Shown here: piece after piece, positions 49,855-61,551 of the stretch
Position numbering within the stretch: the stretch's first letter is position 1
Layout of the letters: the number at the start of each line of letters is the position of its first letter
NCBI GenBank assembly: GCA_011033025.1
Contig: WFMF01000176.1
Location: forward strand, 124,001 to 188,000
From: Beroe forskalii
Taxonomy: Eukaryota; Ctenophora; Nuda; Beroida; Beroidae
Length of the DNA: 64,000 bases
Direction of reading: 5' to 3'
Notes under the pieces: model-generated
What the model saw: the letters and a program-made list of their open reading frames with translations, nothing else
What the model was told of the DNA's origin: nothing
The model's database searches: none
Program-made: the position numbers and the translations under genes

Positions 49855-52800
49855 CTGAAACAGAATTATGTAGAAAACCCTGTCAACCGTCAATCTGTCA
49901 CTAAATTCGGCCGATAGTTGATAGAATTAAGAAATTAAGGTCTGTACGGCGCGGTAACATTTTCTAGACATCTTTTACCCGCGAATTGAAAGCGCGCGCG
50001 CAATGCTTCACAATCAGGTAACCGCGCCAGACGCAAAGTCCTGCTAAATCCGCCACTGTGTGCCAGTGTGACGCACTCAAGTTCGTGAAAAACAGTCGAT
50101 AGCCTTCACTTTTTTACACAAGCACCTACCGCAGGCTATAGTCGGTTATATGTCGGTCATATGGCCGAACCTGTGCGTATCGTAATCTAAAGTAGTAACT
50201 GATCTTATAGGTGTCTTATTTCCGGGGTATATTGATTGATTGAAAACCCCGGAGGGGCACCACTAAGGGCTTTAAAAACTTTATTACATAATATAGGAAT
50301 ATGTTATTGCAATTAATATCAAAGCAGACTATCAAAAATCTTAAAGAAAATCCCGCAGACGTCATTACAATCAATACATCTGAACACATACATCATGTCT
50401 TAAGCATTTTTTTCAATTTCGGAAGGATCATCCCACAAAATAAATCTTGGAATCAAATCAGGCTATAGTCGGTTATATGTCGGTCATATGGCCGAACCTG
50501 TGCGTATCGTAATCTAAAGTAGTAACTGATCTTATAGGTGTCTTATTTCCGGGGTATATCAATGCCTCCAGGACGTTTGTAGACATACCAATGTCTTTAG
50601 TATTTGAGCCTATGAAGAAAAACCTGAATAGCTGAACGATTTATGGTTCTAGTGGTTTCAAGCCCTCACATAGCACGAAGCAGTTTTCAGCCATAGTTTG
50701 GGTCTCTATGGCCATAAATTGTCCAAGTATCTTAAGATGTTTGTAGACCTAGAAGAAATAGCTACTGGAGCTGCTCCAAACAGCATAGACTAAGACTAGG
50801 CCTGCAGGCAGTTGACCTCAGCCTCTAAAGCCCAAAGATCCGTCGCAACACACCTCTAAAATTCCTTTGGAGTGAAAGCAGCACCACTTCCCAAATCTGT
50901 TAACGAACAGTCCACACTTGATTCATTCATAAGTGACTCTGGGAAGATTTCTTGAGAGCTTTCCCGACACACCTCCAACAACAGGATACACTGCTGTGAA
51001 CAGCAGCAGCCTTCTTGAATGGAATCTTCAGAGATTCTCCAGAATGGCATGTTGACGTCGCCCAATCGCCCATTTATGATCCCGGCAATTGTAAGGTAAA
51101 GTATAATGCAAGAGCTCAAGTTTTGGACAATCCTTTCTCAAATTTAAATTACTTCCTTCATTAACAAGGCGAGGTGCTGACTGTGTTCCAAGTCCCAACA
51201 TCCAGCTAGAATTTAATTTACTAACTTAACTAAGCCACCTTCTCGATTAAATTCAATAAAATGTGAGATTTGACTGACATCGACACACGTACGACACGAG
51301 CCAGCAAAAGGAGACACATTCCTGAATGAAGTGGCATGCACGTCAAAACTATGTGTGTGTCTTCACAAGTATACATTGACAGCAAGCTCACACGTCCGGT
51401 ACTTACTAGGTGTTTCAAATGTTAGTATATACCAATGCTGTTTTTAATCTGGCGAATATTTGACAGATTGGTATGAACAGGGTATGATTATAATTGTATA
51501 CCCTGTATAACACTACTAATTTGGACCTGGTGGCAAATAGCCAGGAACCCTATTCTTTCTATGTCAGCAGAGTTAGTCAAGAGAATGAGTGGCGGGAATT
51601 TGAAATTTAATCTCGACTGGATTTCATACTGAGCTTCGTAATGCACGAAGAAATGAGCCGCGTAGAGCCGACACCCTACGGGTTAATAATCTGACACGGG
51701 CCATACTTTAAAGTTAAATTTCCACTTTTAACGAGGAGTTGTAGCTGACCTGGAGCCTCCTAATCTCCAGCAGCCTCTTCTCCTCCAGTCTCAAGGACTG
51801 CAGACGGAGGGTGTTGATCTGTCCCCGGTAGGGCGTGGCTGAGCAGGCCAGACGCGGCCGCGGCGCACCCTCACTCCATATCTGCGTGTCGAGGATATCA
51901 TCGTCAACATCCAAATCATCTGCTGCACTGAGGGGGGAAGGGGGTTAGAGAGGGGGAAGTCAGAGGGAGGGATGGGGGATTCCGGAAGAATCAGAGAGGG
52001 GGGATCAGGGGAGGGAAGGGAATCAGAGAAAGGAAGGGAGTCCGGAGTAATTTCTTGATGCTTCTATGACATTGGAATTACTAAGTTAACAGCACATTAT
52101 CGTGCAACTCACAGTCTGTAAGATCTCGAGAGCTCCGCCTCCCCTCTAGTGAGATCCCCTCTTGAAGCAGATCGCGAGGGGGACGCACCCCCTCGGGAGG
52201 GGGACGCATCCCCTCGGACGCACCGGCTGGACTCGTCCAACTTGTCGTCAATGGACCGGGAACTCAGCTCCAAGTCCTCTCGCAGCCGGTTTATGTTACA
52301 TCTCAGGTTCTCTAGCTTGTCGATAGACTTCACATAGTCTTCAATGGCACTCGTTTCCTGCAATGGGATGTGGTTAGTGGACTTCACATAGTCTTCAATG
52401 GCACTCGTTTCCTGCAGTGGGATGTGGTTAGTGGACTTCACATAGTCTTCAATGGCACTCGTTTCCTGCAGTGGGATGTGGTTAGTGGACTTCACATAGT
52501 CTTCAATGGCACTCGTTTCCTGCAATGGGGTGTGGTTAGTGGACTTCACATAGTCTTCAATGGCACTCGTTCACGTGTCTTCAATGGCACTCTGAATAGG
52601 GTGTGGTTAGTGGACTTCACATAGTCTTCATGGCACTCGTTTCCTGAATGGGATGTGGTTAGTGGACTTCACATAGTCTTCTATGGCACTCGTTTCCTGC
52701 AATGGGATGTGGTTAGTGGACTTCACATAGTCTTCAATGGCACTCGTTTCCTGGAATGGGATGTGGTTAGTGGACTTCACATAGTCTTCTATGGCACTCG

Positions 52801-53357
52801 TTTCCTGTAATGGGATGTGGTTAGTGGACTTCACATAGTCTTCTATGGCACTGGTTTCCTGGAATGGGATGTGGTTAATGGACTGCTGAGTACCAGACTC
52901 CCCCCAAAATACAGCTCATAGAGAGTAACTTATTTGTTTAATTTAAGTGATTTCCTACCCCATTTTCATCCCATCTCCACCCCTTCCCCATTTAAACGCC
53001 TGACAGTTCTAGTCGAGTAGTCGAGCACACATATTGATATACTACTACCCCTCCCTTCCCTCCTGACATAGCTCCTGAGCAGTCAGGAGAGTCTCCCGAC
53101 TACTAGAGACATACTAAGTAGTGCGGTGTGTATCGGTAGTATCTCTCCAGGTCTCTGTGGTAGAAGTAGTCGTAATACTTGTCGTAATACTTGTCGTAAT
53201 ACTTCCAGTACTTGGCGTAGTACTCGCTATTCCAGGTATTGAAGGGGTAGAACCTCCAGGGGCGGTAGTAATACTCCCAAGCTGCCCTCCCACTCAGCTC
53301 CCACGGTCTGTAGCGGCGCAGGTAGTCGTTATACAGCAGGTCAAACTTAGCTGACAT
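49672..53357 (-). CDS. Tyr-rich/coiled-coil protein, unrecognised (4 exons, 282 aa)
   Basis: Four exons join with phases 0-0, 0-2, 2-0 and 0-stop. The N-terminus (MSAKFDLLYNDYLRRYRPWE) leads into an extreme Tyr/Trp-rich segment (YYAKYWKYYDKYYDKYYDYF). Exon 2 adds a charged helix (IDKLENLRCNINRLREDLEL) and a Ser/Arg-rich stretch. Exons 3-4 join into a coiled coil across the splice (RLEEKRLLEIRRLQ, then ELERLRGPKPKWYELKTPQF). No signal peptide or membrane segment, so I infer an intracellular structural or cytoskeleton-associated protein. I do not recognise a family. The ATG lies 3 nt after an AG acceptor. Confidence 0.75.
50132..50232. repeat. 101-bp target-site duplication, left copy
   Basis: Exact direct repeat of 50459-50559 flanking the LINE tail copy; ambiguity of a few bases at the ends. 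Confidence 0.9.
50233..50458 (-). mobile_element. 5'-truncated LINE tail copy
   Basis: About 226 bp nearly identical, in reverse orientation, to the 3'UTR of the LINE at 42519-42748, including the ccggggttttcaatcaatca tail. It lies in the large intron of the Tyr-rich gene, between two perfect 101-bp direct repeats. Confidence 0.9.
50459..50559. repeat. 101-bp target-site duplication, right copy
   Basis: Exact match to 50132-50232 on the other side of the insertion. Confidence 0.9.
50580..50740. repeat. dispersed repeat, copy A
   Basis: Segments such as gaacgatttatggttctagtgg and catagtttgggtctctatgg recur inverted at about 55955-56110. An old interspersed element with no coding sequence. 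Confidence 0.6.
51750..51927 (-). CDS. Tyr-rich gene exon 3
   Basis: Phase 2 to 0. LDVDDDILDTQIWSEG...RLQSLRLEEKRLLEIRRLQ. Acceptor CCCCTCAG, donor GTCAGC. Confidence 0.8.
52113..52357 (-). CDS. Tyr-rich gene exon 2
   Basis: Phase 0 to 2. ETSAIEDYVKSIDKLENLRC...RGDASPSRGGASPSRSASRG. Acceptor CCCATTGCAG|GAAACG, donor GTGAGT. The adjacent array repeats this acceptor. Confidence 0.8.
52358..52870. repeat. 54-bp minisatellite copying the Tyr-rich exon 2 acceptor
   Basis: About ten copies of a 54-bp unit. On the minus strand each has CATTGCAG|GAAACGAGTGCCATTG. The proximal four units are in frame and stop-free (KSTNHIPLQETSAIEDYV). Distal ones include indels near 52570-52650. Confidence 0.9.
53115..53357 (-). 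CDS. Tyr-rich gene exon 1
   Basis: 81 codons from ATG, exits phase 0 at TTA|GTATGT. Contains three tandem YDKYYDK-like steps. Confidence 0.75.
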
Positions 53358-55954
53358 CTACTGGTGGTTTGGGGGTAAATGAGTTCACGGGTCGTTGATT
53401 AAGGTTAATGGGTTCACGGATAGAGTCGTTGAATGAAAGAATAAGAGTCGCACAGTTTGATGCGAAGAGTGATTGATATTTTATTCGATTTTGATCCGGT
53501 TGAACCGGGTACTCGGGTAGCACTGGAACAAGATAGACTTGTACCAGTACAACGAAACAAAGAATAAATCAATCACTATTCAAGAAAATGAGGGGCAATT
53601 TATACGAAATTTTGAAATGTTTGAGTGTTTGGTTGCAAATCAACCAAATTTTACATAATATTTTATTGTTAAATCGTCAAAAGTCAAAGTGCACGTTGTA
53701 CAATGTACAGGGTAATTTAAGAGAGTCGAAAACGAAACCCAGCTATCCGACATATAAACCTAGCAACAAGTACAACAAGTACATTCCAGTAAATCAGTAG
53801 AATAAACACTAGATTCACCGCTAAAAACCACCGGCCGGACTCCAACAGTTAACTTATTAGATAGTGGTATACAAACCGGTAGACAAACCGGCAGTGATGG
53901 TATTAGATAGCGGGTTGACTAATGGCAGATCAGTTAGAGTAATGCAAATCAAGCAGTGTTTGATAAAGGGATATTGGAGCGGAGAATTCTACAAAATAAA
54001 ACTTATAGAAGCACGGAGGACCGAAGACTTGATTGAACATTACTATGCTGGCATGATATGGCTACAGCGGCACACAGAGTTTAGAGAAATCACGCAACCT
54101 TCGACACTCGATACTGTAAACAAACAACGCAAACAAACTCACTCAGTCTTAAATTACTCGCTTCCACGCTCAGTCGAGTAGTGAAACATAAGGACAGATT
54201 CTGCAGTAAGGCAGATAGAAATATCAAGTCTAGGGTTATGATGTTATGATAGGTATTTTGAAATATAATGACAGATTCTACAGATAGAAATATCAAGTCG
54301 AGGGTTGTGATGTTATCATGATAGGTATTGAACTTCGTAATATACAGGCTAACAATTGAACTTCAACGCTAGTGATCTTATTAAGAACAAGTATCATGTA
54401 CATGCGCAGACATTAAAACTCAATATTGTGAGGTAGGTACTAGGTATCTACTGTAAACTTGTAAACATTGGTATATACCATATACTAGACAAACAAATGA
54501 CTGAATGATCAGTGAACTTTGGAGGTAGCAATAAGCAATAGCTTCTGGAGTTTGATGAAAATATACAACTTCGCATCAAGAGAATGTGGTATTCCATTAG
54601 AACAGAGAAAACGAAAACATATCTTAAGAGGCTCATTAAAACATAAAATGTGAATACATCCGGTCATCATCCAAAACACATAATATGAATACATATATCT
54701 TATAATAGCTCCATTTTGAGCAGAGCGGACTAATAGGAAATAGGAAATCATATCTATAACTGCTTTTTTGGGAGTTTTCCAATGTGATCAATTGGTTGGA
54801 TCACTTAATAATGTATGCAGAGTTAGAATATTTCTTCCAAGTAGGTAGTAAGTAGAATCCCATATTACTGCCGGGAGTGTGTTTGCTTGGTGTCTAGGAA
54901 TCGCATGATTTAAACTTGTTAGAACATTAGACGATCATCCTATCAAATAATCCCTTCCCCATGCGCTATATGCTAATATTTCTATCTTAATCGTTCTCTA
55001 AGCCACCCTCTCCTGATTTAAAGGAGCTGAAATCGGACTAGGTCATTAACTATCATTAATATTAACGAAGAGAATCATGTGATTGCTTTCGTCGACATTG
55101 AATCCCAGTGAGGGTATACGGCTATAAAGAAAAGTTTAAAGTCCACTTGGACAAAATCCCAAGCTGAGGTATAAGCGATTTTGTTGATTTTTGAAGGTTT
55201 CAAGGCTAAAATGACCAAATATTAATAAGGTCCAATTCATCTATTCATTGGTTTGCCTTATTGATTATTGATTATTTGCCCTTCAATTTTAAGCTAGAAA
55301 TGATGTGAAAAAATTTGAAGCTCATATCTCCAAGAATATGGCCATTAAGGCCATATTAAGGCCCGATATTGGCCAACGCCACTTTGCATGGCCGTAACTT
55401 CGTCATTTTTAATCAAATTTTGACCAAAAACACAAAAATGATTATGGAGACGATTCGAATGCAAACAAAAACTAAGCTCTATATCCTTCGAGTTATGGAC
55501 CTATGGACTCAAGGCCACCACCGAAATGATGGTACAGGTCCTAGCCAACTTGGTAAACTCATATCTCAAATTCGTGTTTTCAAAATTATGAGGGGTGAAC
55601 CCCCCCCCTAATCAGTTCATTATAATATATGCAAAGTTGGAAAATTTAATTCAAATAACCAGGAAATTAATGGATTAATGGAAGAAGCCTCTCGTGAAAC
55701 TACAAAAATAAACGAAATGCACAACATTTGTGCTGTGGGAAGCAAGGCACATGGCTTTAAACCTAAGTTATTAGTCGTCCGTGTAACCAAATATACGAAC
55801 AGCTTCCTCTACAGAAAACCAATTAATAGAATCTCCGAATACACACCAAGTTGCATCCAACGTTGGACCCACGATTCAAACTCTAGTACGTTTGAATCGC
55901 GACTAATTTCAACATTTGAAGCCTCATAAAAACCCTTGTATTGATTTTTGGCTA

Positions 55955-56110
55955 TATAATGGCGTATATGGACAATTTATGTCCACAGAACCCAAACTAT
56001 GGATGAAACCTGCTTAGTGCTATATGAATGGCATGACACCAAGTCCACTAGAACCAATAAATCGTTCAGCTACTCAGGTTTATCTTCTTAGGTCCAAGTA
56101 TCTTAAGATT
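55955..56110. repeat. dispersed repeat, copy B (inverted relative to copy A)
   Basis: Contains cccaaactatggatgaaacc and actagaaccaataaatcgtt, inverted relative to 50580-50740. Confidence 0.6.
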
Positions 56111-56495
56111 TTTGTAGGTATCTTATGGGATTTTCTGACCAGTGCAGTTATGGTCGTCCAGACTATTTTAGTAGTAAATTAGCTAAAACGTGCTGCAGCG
56201 AAATACACCAATTACTACAAAAGAGAAAACAATCATGAGCTATAATAAGAGCAGATCGAGATAAAACCATTGCTTGTAACATACGAATGGAAGCAGTTAG
56301 ACGTCACTAGTTTCCCGCTCTACCTCGTGATGATGACGTTATCACCAACGTCAGTACCTCGTGTTGAGAATCATGAGAATAGTTTACATGACAAAACTGG
56401 CAAATGTTGACATGTATACAATCGTGTCGTGCTTGCAACTTCACACGACAACTTCACCTAACAACTTCACATAACAACTTCACCTAACATTGTGT

Positions 56496-56870
56496 GATAC
56501 TGGCGCACTACTGGCGTGATGATTCATCACGCCAGTATTGTGCCAGTATCACACCAGTAGCGCACCAGTAGCACGCCAGTAGCGCGCCAGTAGCACGCCA
56601 GTATCAGATCATATACTGGCGTGTTACTGGCGCCTGGCCCAAAGTTAGGTTCGACTGGCGCGATACTGGCGCGGTACTGGCGTGCTACTGGCGCGCTACT
56701 GGCGTAATAATGGCGTACTACTGGCGTTATACTGGCGTGCTACTAGCGCGGTACTGACGCGATACTGGCATGCTACTGGTGCGCTACTTGCGTGATACTG
56801 GCGCGATACTGGCGGAATACTGGCGCGATAACGGCGTGAGGTAGGCCTGATACTGGCGTGATACTGGCCT
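56496..56870. repeat. 11-bp minisatellite with orientation switches
   Basis: Units of tactggcgcga type run forward, switch to the inverted form (cgccagtagca) at about 56521, and return to forward at about 56607. This creates large palindromes, e.g. actggcgtgatga/tcatcacgccagt at 56510-56536. The period equals about one helical turn. Confidence 0.85.
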
Positions 56871-58519
56871 CGACGGATCGCTCAATTTACCGAAATTTTA
56901 TTGAGAATGTTTATGCTTGAATGGGTATAACTTCTAATAGAATAAAGATGAATGAGAATTCAATGATTCAATTTCCCAACAACTTGTTGTTTCACTGCCT
57001 TTCCAACCAAAAATAAATTTCTATAAATCGATAAATCGACACTGCTTGACTTATTGAATCACGGAAGTTAATTTTCAGTTAATAATGCTATATGTGGCAT
57101 TTTGGTACAGACCTAATATCTCGTACAACGAATGACGACATATTATTATATGTCAGGGATATTACCTAGTCATAAGTAGATACAACCATTTAACCAACAA
57201 TTCAGTTAAATGTGTTAAATATCCCAACATAAATTGTATATCCAACATTAGTTTGATACAAGTAGGTGTCTATCATTCTCCCATGCCAATCTACTTAATT
57301 TCACAGAGATACGAAATTATGGACAAACTGAAAATGGCATGTATTGCAAGCAAAAGGGAGAGACCTAGTATTCGAGAAGGCTGAATAGGGAAGAAAGTTA
57401 GTGGCATTATCTCCAAACAATGCTCCACAGTAGCTTCATGGAGAACAAAAACGGGAAATAGTCAGGGAACTTGTGTTTGATATGAGATACTATGCAGTAC
57501 GTAGGCAATATACTCAGAGTATATACCCTATACCAGCAGTACTTGTTAATTGACGCCAACAATTACCAACTACCAAAGTACCTGAGCATCTGAGCACCTA
57601 GCTACAGAATATGATAGCAAGGTTCGCTCTGTATGGAAGGGTAGAGCTAAATTTAGCCTGCATACTCTAAAATATACATTCCGTTTTGTGATTCGTGACG
57701 TAAAGTGAGCTATGGAAACGGACAGGTTGCCATGGGGATCCTTAGAAACCTATACCTCTGCTTGAAACTCAAAAAACAGCATTTCCATGGGATAAAAATG
57801 AAAAACATTCAGATATTTTCTTGAAAAATATTAACTTTCAGAGATAAGAGTTAATATTAAAGAAAGCGTCAGGCTACCTTATCTGCTATAATTAGATGTA
57901 AATTATTAAAGTCACCGATTCGTTTGATAGATGATCTTTCAAAATAGTTAATAAAATACGACACAACTGAATTTTAAGAAGCATCTCTATTGCTGTATTA
58001 TTCATTAGAAGTGGAGAGCTCGATGGCACGCCATGTCTGATGCATCTAATGAAAATATTATTATTCACAACATGCCAAGCATTCTCTACTCAAGCATTCG
58101 AACGAAGGACAAAAGAAATAACTGTACATTATGATTCCTTCGAATCCAAATAGTACAGAGCGTGTACCGAAGTCTAAAATGACGGACAATCATATACGAC
58201 AATGATGCAAGAAGTCTTTGTTTTCCATTTTCAGCATTTGGAGCGATTGCCAACGAGCACAATGTACAACATGTAAACTGGAGTTCAGACACATTGCTCG
58301 TACTGTTGTCATACACACCCGCGGCTAATCACTGATCAATATAATGAGGGTCTGCCAAGTTAATTAGATAATTAGTTAATGAGATGATGCCCTGTTTAAC
58401 TCTTGGATCATCTCGTATAATACGCATCATGCCTCTCCCCTATAGAGGTCGGGGAGTTTACGGTGTGTTGAGAGGTCAGAGAGTTTACGGTGTGTTGAGT
58501 TGATGGGTTCACGGATCTA

Positions 58520-60467
58520 TCAGGTCAAGAACTGACCGATACCTGTTTTAAAGAGGGAGACCCAACCTTCAAGCTCTCAAATAGTCAAGAACAAACCGAT
58601 ACCTGTTTTAAACAGGGAGACCCAACCTTCAAGTTCTCAAATAGTCAAGAACAAACCGATACCTGTTTTAAACATGGAGACCCAACCTTCAAGTTCTCAA
58701 ATAAACCGATACCTTTTTTTAAACCGGAGACAAAAATAGTCAGAACAGACCGATACCTTTTTAAACATTCCACAGACCTACCTGTTTTAAACATGGGGCC
58801 CAACCTTCAAGTTCTCAAATAGTCAAGAACAGTTACCTGTTTTAAACAGGGAGACCCCACCTTCAAGTTCTCAAATAGTCAAGAACAGACCGATACCTGT
58901 TTTAAACAGGGAGACCCCTTCAAGTTCTCAAATAGTCAAGAACTTCCTGTTTTAAACAAATAGTCTCAAATAGTCAAAACAGACCCCGATACCTTCAAGT
59001 TTTAAACATGGAGACCTGTTTTAAACAGGGACCCTTCAAGTTCTCAAATAGTCAAGAACAGACCGATACCTGTTTTAAACAGGGAGACCCAACCTTCAAG
59101 TTCTCAAATAGTCAAGAACAGACCGATACCTGTTTGAAACAGAGATACCCAACCTTCAAGTTCTCAAATAGTCAAGAACTGACCGATACCTGTTTTAAAC
59201 AGAGATACCCAACCTTCAAGTTCTCGAATAATCAAAGATTGACCGATACCTGTTTTAAACAGAGATACTAACCTTCAAGTTCTCAAATAGTCAAGAACTG
59301 ACCGATACCTGTTTTAAACAGAGATACCCAACCTTCAAGTTCTCAAATAGTCAAGAACTGACCGATACCTGTTTTAAACAGAGATACCCAACCTTCAAGT
59401 TCTCAAATAGTCAAGAACTGACCGATACCTGTTTTAAACAGAGATACCCAACCTTCAAGTTCTCAAATAGTCAAGAACTGACCAGGGGCCCAACCTTCAA
59501 GTTTCAAATAAACAGGGACCCTGTTTCAAGCAGGGGGCCACCTTCAAGTTCTCAAATAGTCAAGAACAGACCGTACCTGTTTTAAACAGGGGACCTTCAA
59601 GTTCTCAAATAGTCAAGAACTGACCGATACCTGTTTTTAAACAGAATGCCTTCAAGTTCTCAAATAGTCAAACAGTTCTCAAATAGATACCGATGCCTGT
59701 TTTAAACAACCTTCAAGTTCTCAAATAGTCAAGAACTGACCGATACCTGTTTTAAACAGGGATACCCAACCTTCAAGTTCTCAAATAGTCAAGAACAGAC
59801 CGATACCTGTTTTAAACAGGGAGACCCAACCTTCAAGTTCTCAAATAGTCAAGAACAGACCGATACCTGTTTTAAACAGAGATACCCAACCTTCAAGTTC
59901 TCAAATAGTCAAGAACTGACCGATACCTGTTCTCAAATGGTCAGATACCTGTTTTAAGCAGAGATACCCAACCTTCAAGTTCTCAAATAGTCAAGAACTG
60001 ACCGATACCTGTTTTAAAACAGAGACCCAACCTTCAAGTTCTCAAATAGTCAAGAACTGACCTGTTTTAAATTACCTGTTTTAAACAGAACTTGATACCC
60101 AACCTTCAAGTTCTCAAATAGTCAAGAACTGACCGATACCTGTTTTAAAACAGAATGCCCAACCTTCAAGTTCTCAAATAGTCAAGAACTGACCGATACC
60201 TGTTTTAAACAGAGATACCTTCAAACAAATGGTCAAGAACTGACCGATACCTGTTTAAACAGGGATACCCAACCTTCAAGTTCTCAAATAGTCAAGAACT
60301 GACCGATACCTGTTTTTAAACAGGGAGACCCCTTCAAGTTCTCAAATAGTCAAGAACAAACCGATACCTGTTTTTAAACAGGGGCCAACCTTCAAGTTCT
60401 CAAATAGTCAAGAACAGACCGATACCTGTTTTAAACAGATACCCAACCTTCAAGTTCTCAAATAGTC
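58520..60467. repeat. ~60-bp satellite array ending at an assembly gap
   Basis: About 30 irregular copies of a roughly 60-bp unit containing the palindrome cctgttttaaacagg and 'cttcaagttctcaaatagtc'. Many partial units. Truncated by the N run. Confidence 0.93.
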
Positions 60468-60567
60468 NNNNNNNNNNNNNNNNNNNNNNNNNNNNNNNNN
60501 NNNNNNNNNNNNNNNNNNNNNNNNNNNNNNNNNNNNNNNNNNNNNNNNNNNNNNNNNNNNNNNNNNN
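60468..60567. other. assembly gap (100 N)
   Basis: Exactly 100 Ns follow the satellite, so the gap length is probably a placeholder and the array is longer than shown. Confidence 0.98.
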
Positions 60568-61551
60568 GCACTGAAAATTTGCAATTCAGTCTGGTAGAGA
60601 CCCTAGTACTCGACTATGTTGAAATTTTGATATTTTTGGTCATATTTCTCATTTTATGCCTGTAGTGACAATCATTTCCGAACGCCCTAGTATTATTACC
60701 CTCCCGTGGCTCAAACTCCAGTGTGATAATTATCGATATATCACTCCTTTATAGGACTACTGAACGGTGGCGGAATAATAGAGCAGAATATCGTTAAATA
60801 AATTGCTGATTTTATGAAGGAGCACTCGAAAATCTATAAAAACGTTGAATTCAGACGAGGGTCGTCAGACCCGAGTGGTAGGGAGTACTGTTTTGTCGGG
60901 TAATAATACAATTAACAAACTCATGGATCGTGTGATATCGAAAATTGTCAAACTCGGCTGACGCCTCGTGTGACAATTCTCGATATAACACTCCCATTCG
61001 TTTGTTAATCGTACATTATACCCCTCCCAAGCTTGTTTTAGCGACCGTGTAAGTTTGGTTATACGGTCTCCATTGAATAACTGTGCAAAAAAGCTTAAAA
61101 TGAAATTTGATTTTATAAAGGAGCACCAAATATCTACTTAAGCGTTGAATCCGGACGAGGGTCGTCAGACCGGATGGGAAGAAATACTGTTGTTTTGCAA
61201 GAGAATAGTAGGCCCCAGCTATTTCCGGTCGGGGTATAATCCGGTTCCATGATCTCGGCTGTGTATATACTTTCGATAATGAACTCGGCACGCCTCGTCC
61301 ATTATCCTACTTACACAGTCTCGGCTGTCGCCTCGACCATGTAAGTTGCGGTATACGGTCACCACTTCGACATGTAACCGCTTATTGTCGGTGTGTGAAA
61401 ATGGAGTGTGATCGGTATTCGGTGTTACAATGTAAGTACATTTCATAGGCTGTGTTACAGAAAAGATAATTCTGTGTGTAGTGCAGCAGCCGGTTCATTG
61501 CGTACATAATTCAGTGGTTCTTAACTAGAGAAAGAAGAGAGAAAATAAGAA
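60568..61551. repeat. diverged ~300-bp tandem duplication, non-coding
   Basis: Blocks such as gacgagggtcgtcagacc (about 60856 and 61156) and aaggagcac (about 60815 and 61119) recur about 300 bp apart. No supported gene. Confidence 0.55.

Larger units (their letters stand above)
53360..58520. other. intergenic region, no gene recognised
   Basis: ORFs here are short and lack family features. Contains a dispersed repeat copy (55955-56110) and an inverted minisatellite (56496-56870). Otherwise AT-rich sequence with no supported features. Confidence 0.6.

Noticed and set aside
50856-51119. 87-codon minus-strand ORF with a mildly hydrophobic start (MSSCIILYLTIAGII)
   Set aside because: It sits in the large intron of the Tyr-rich gene. 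The signal-like start is weak, there is no family match and no splice support, so it cannot be told from chance.
53864-54181. 105-codon plus-strand ORF
   Set aside because: No recognisable motif and no conserved context; treated as chance.
59008-59271. 87-codon ORF with repeated KFSNSQEQTDTCFKQ
   Set aside because: Translation of the 60-bp satellite.
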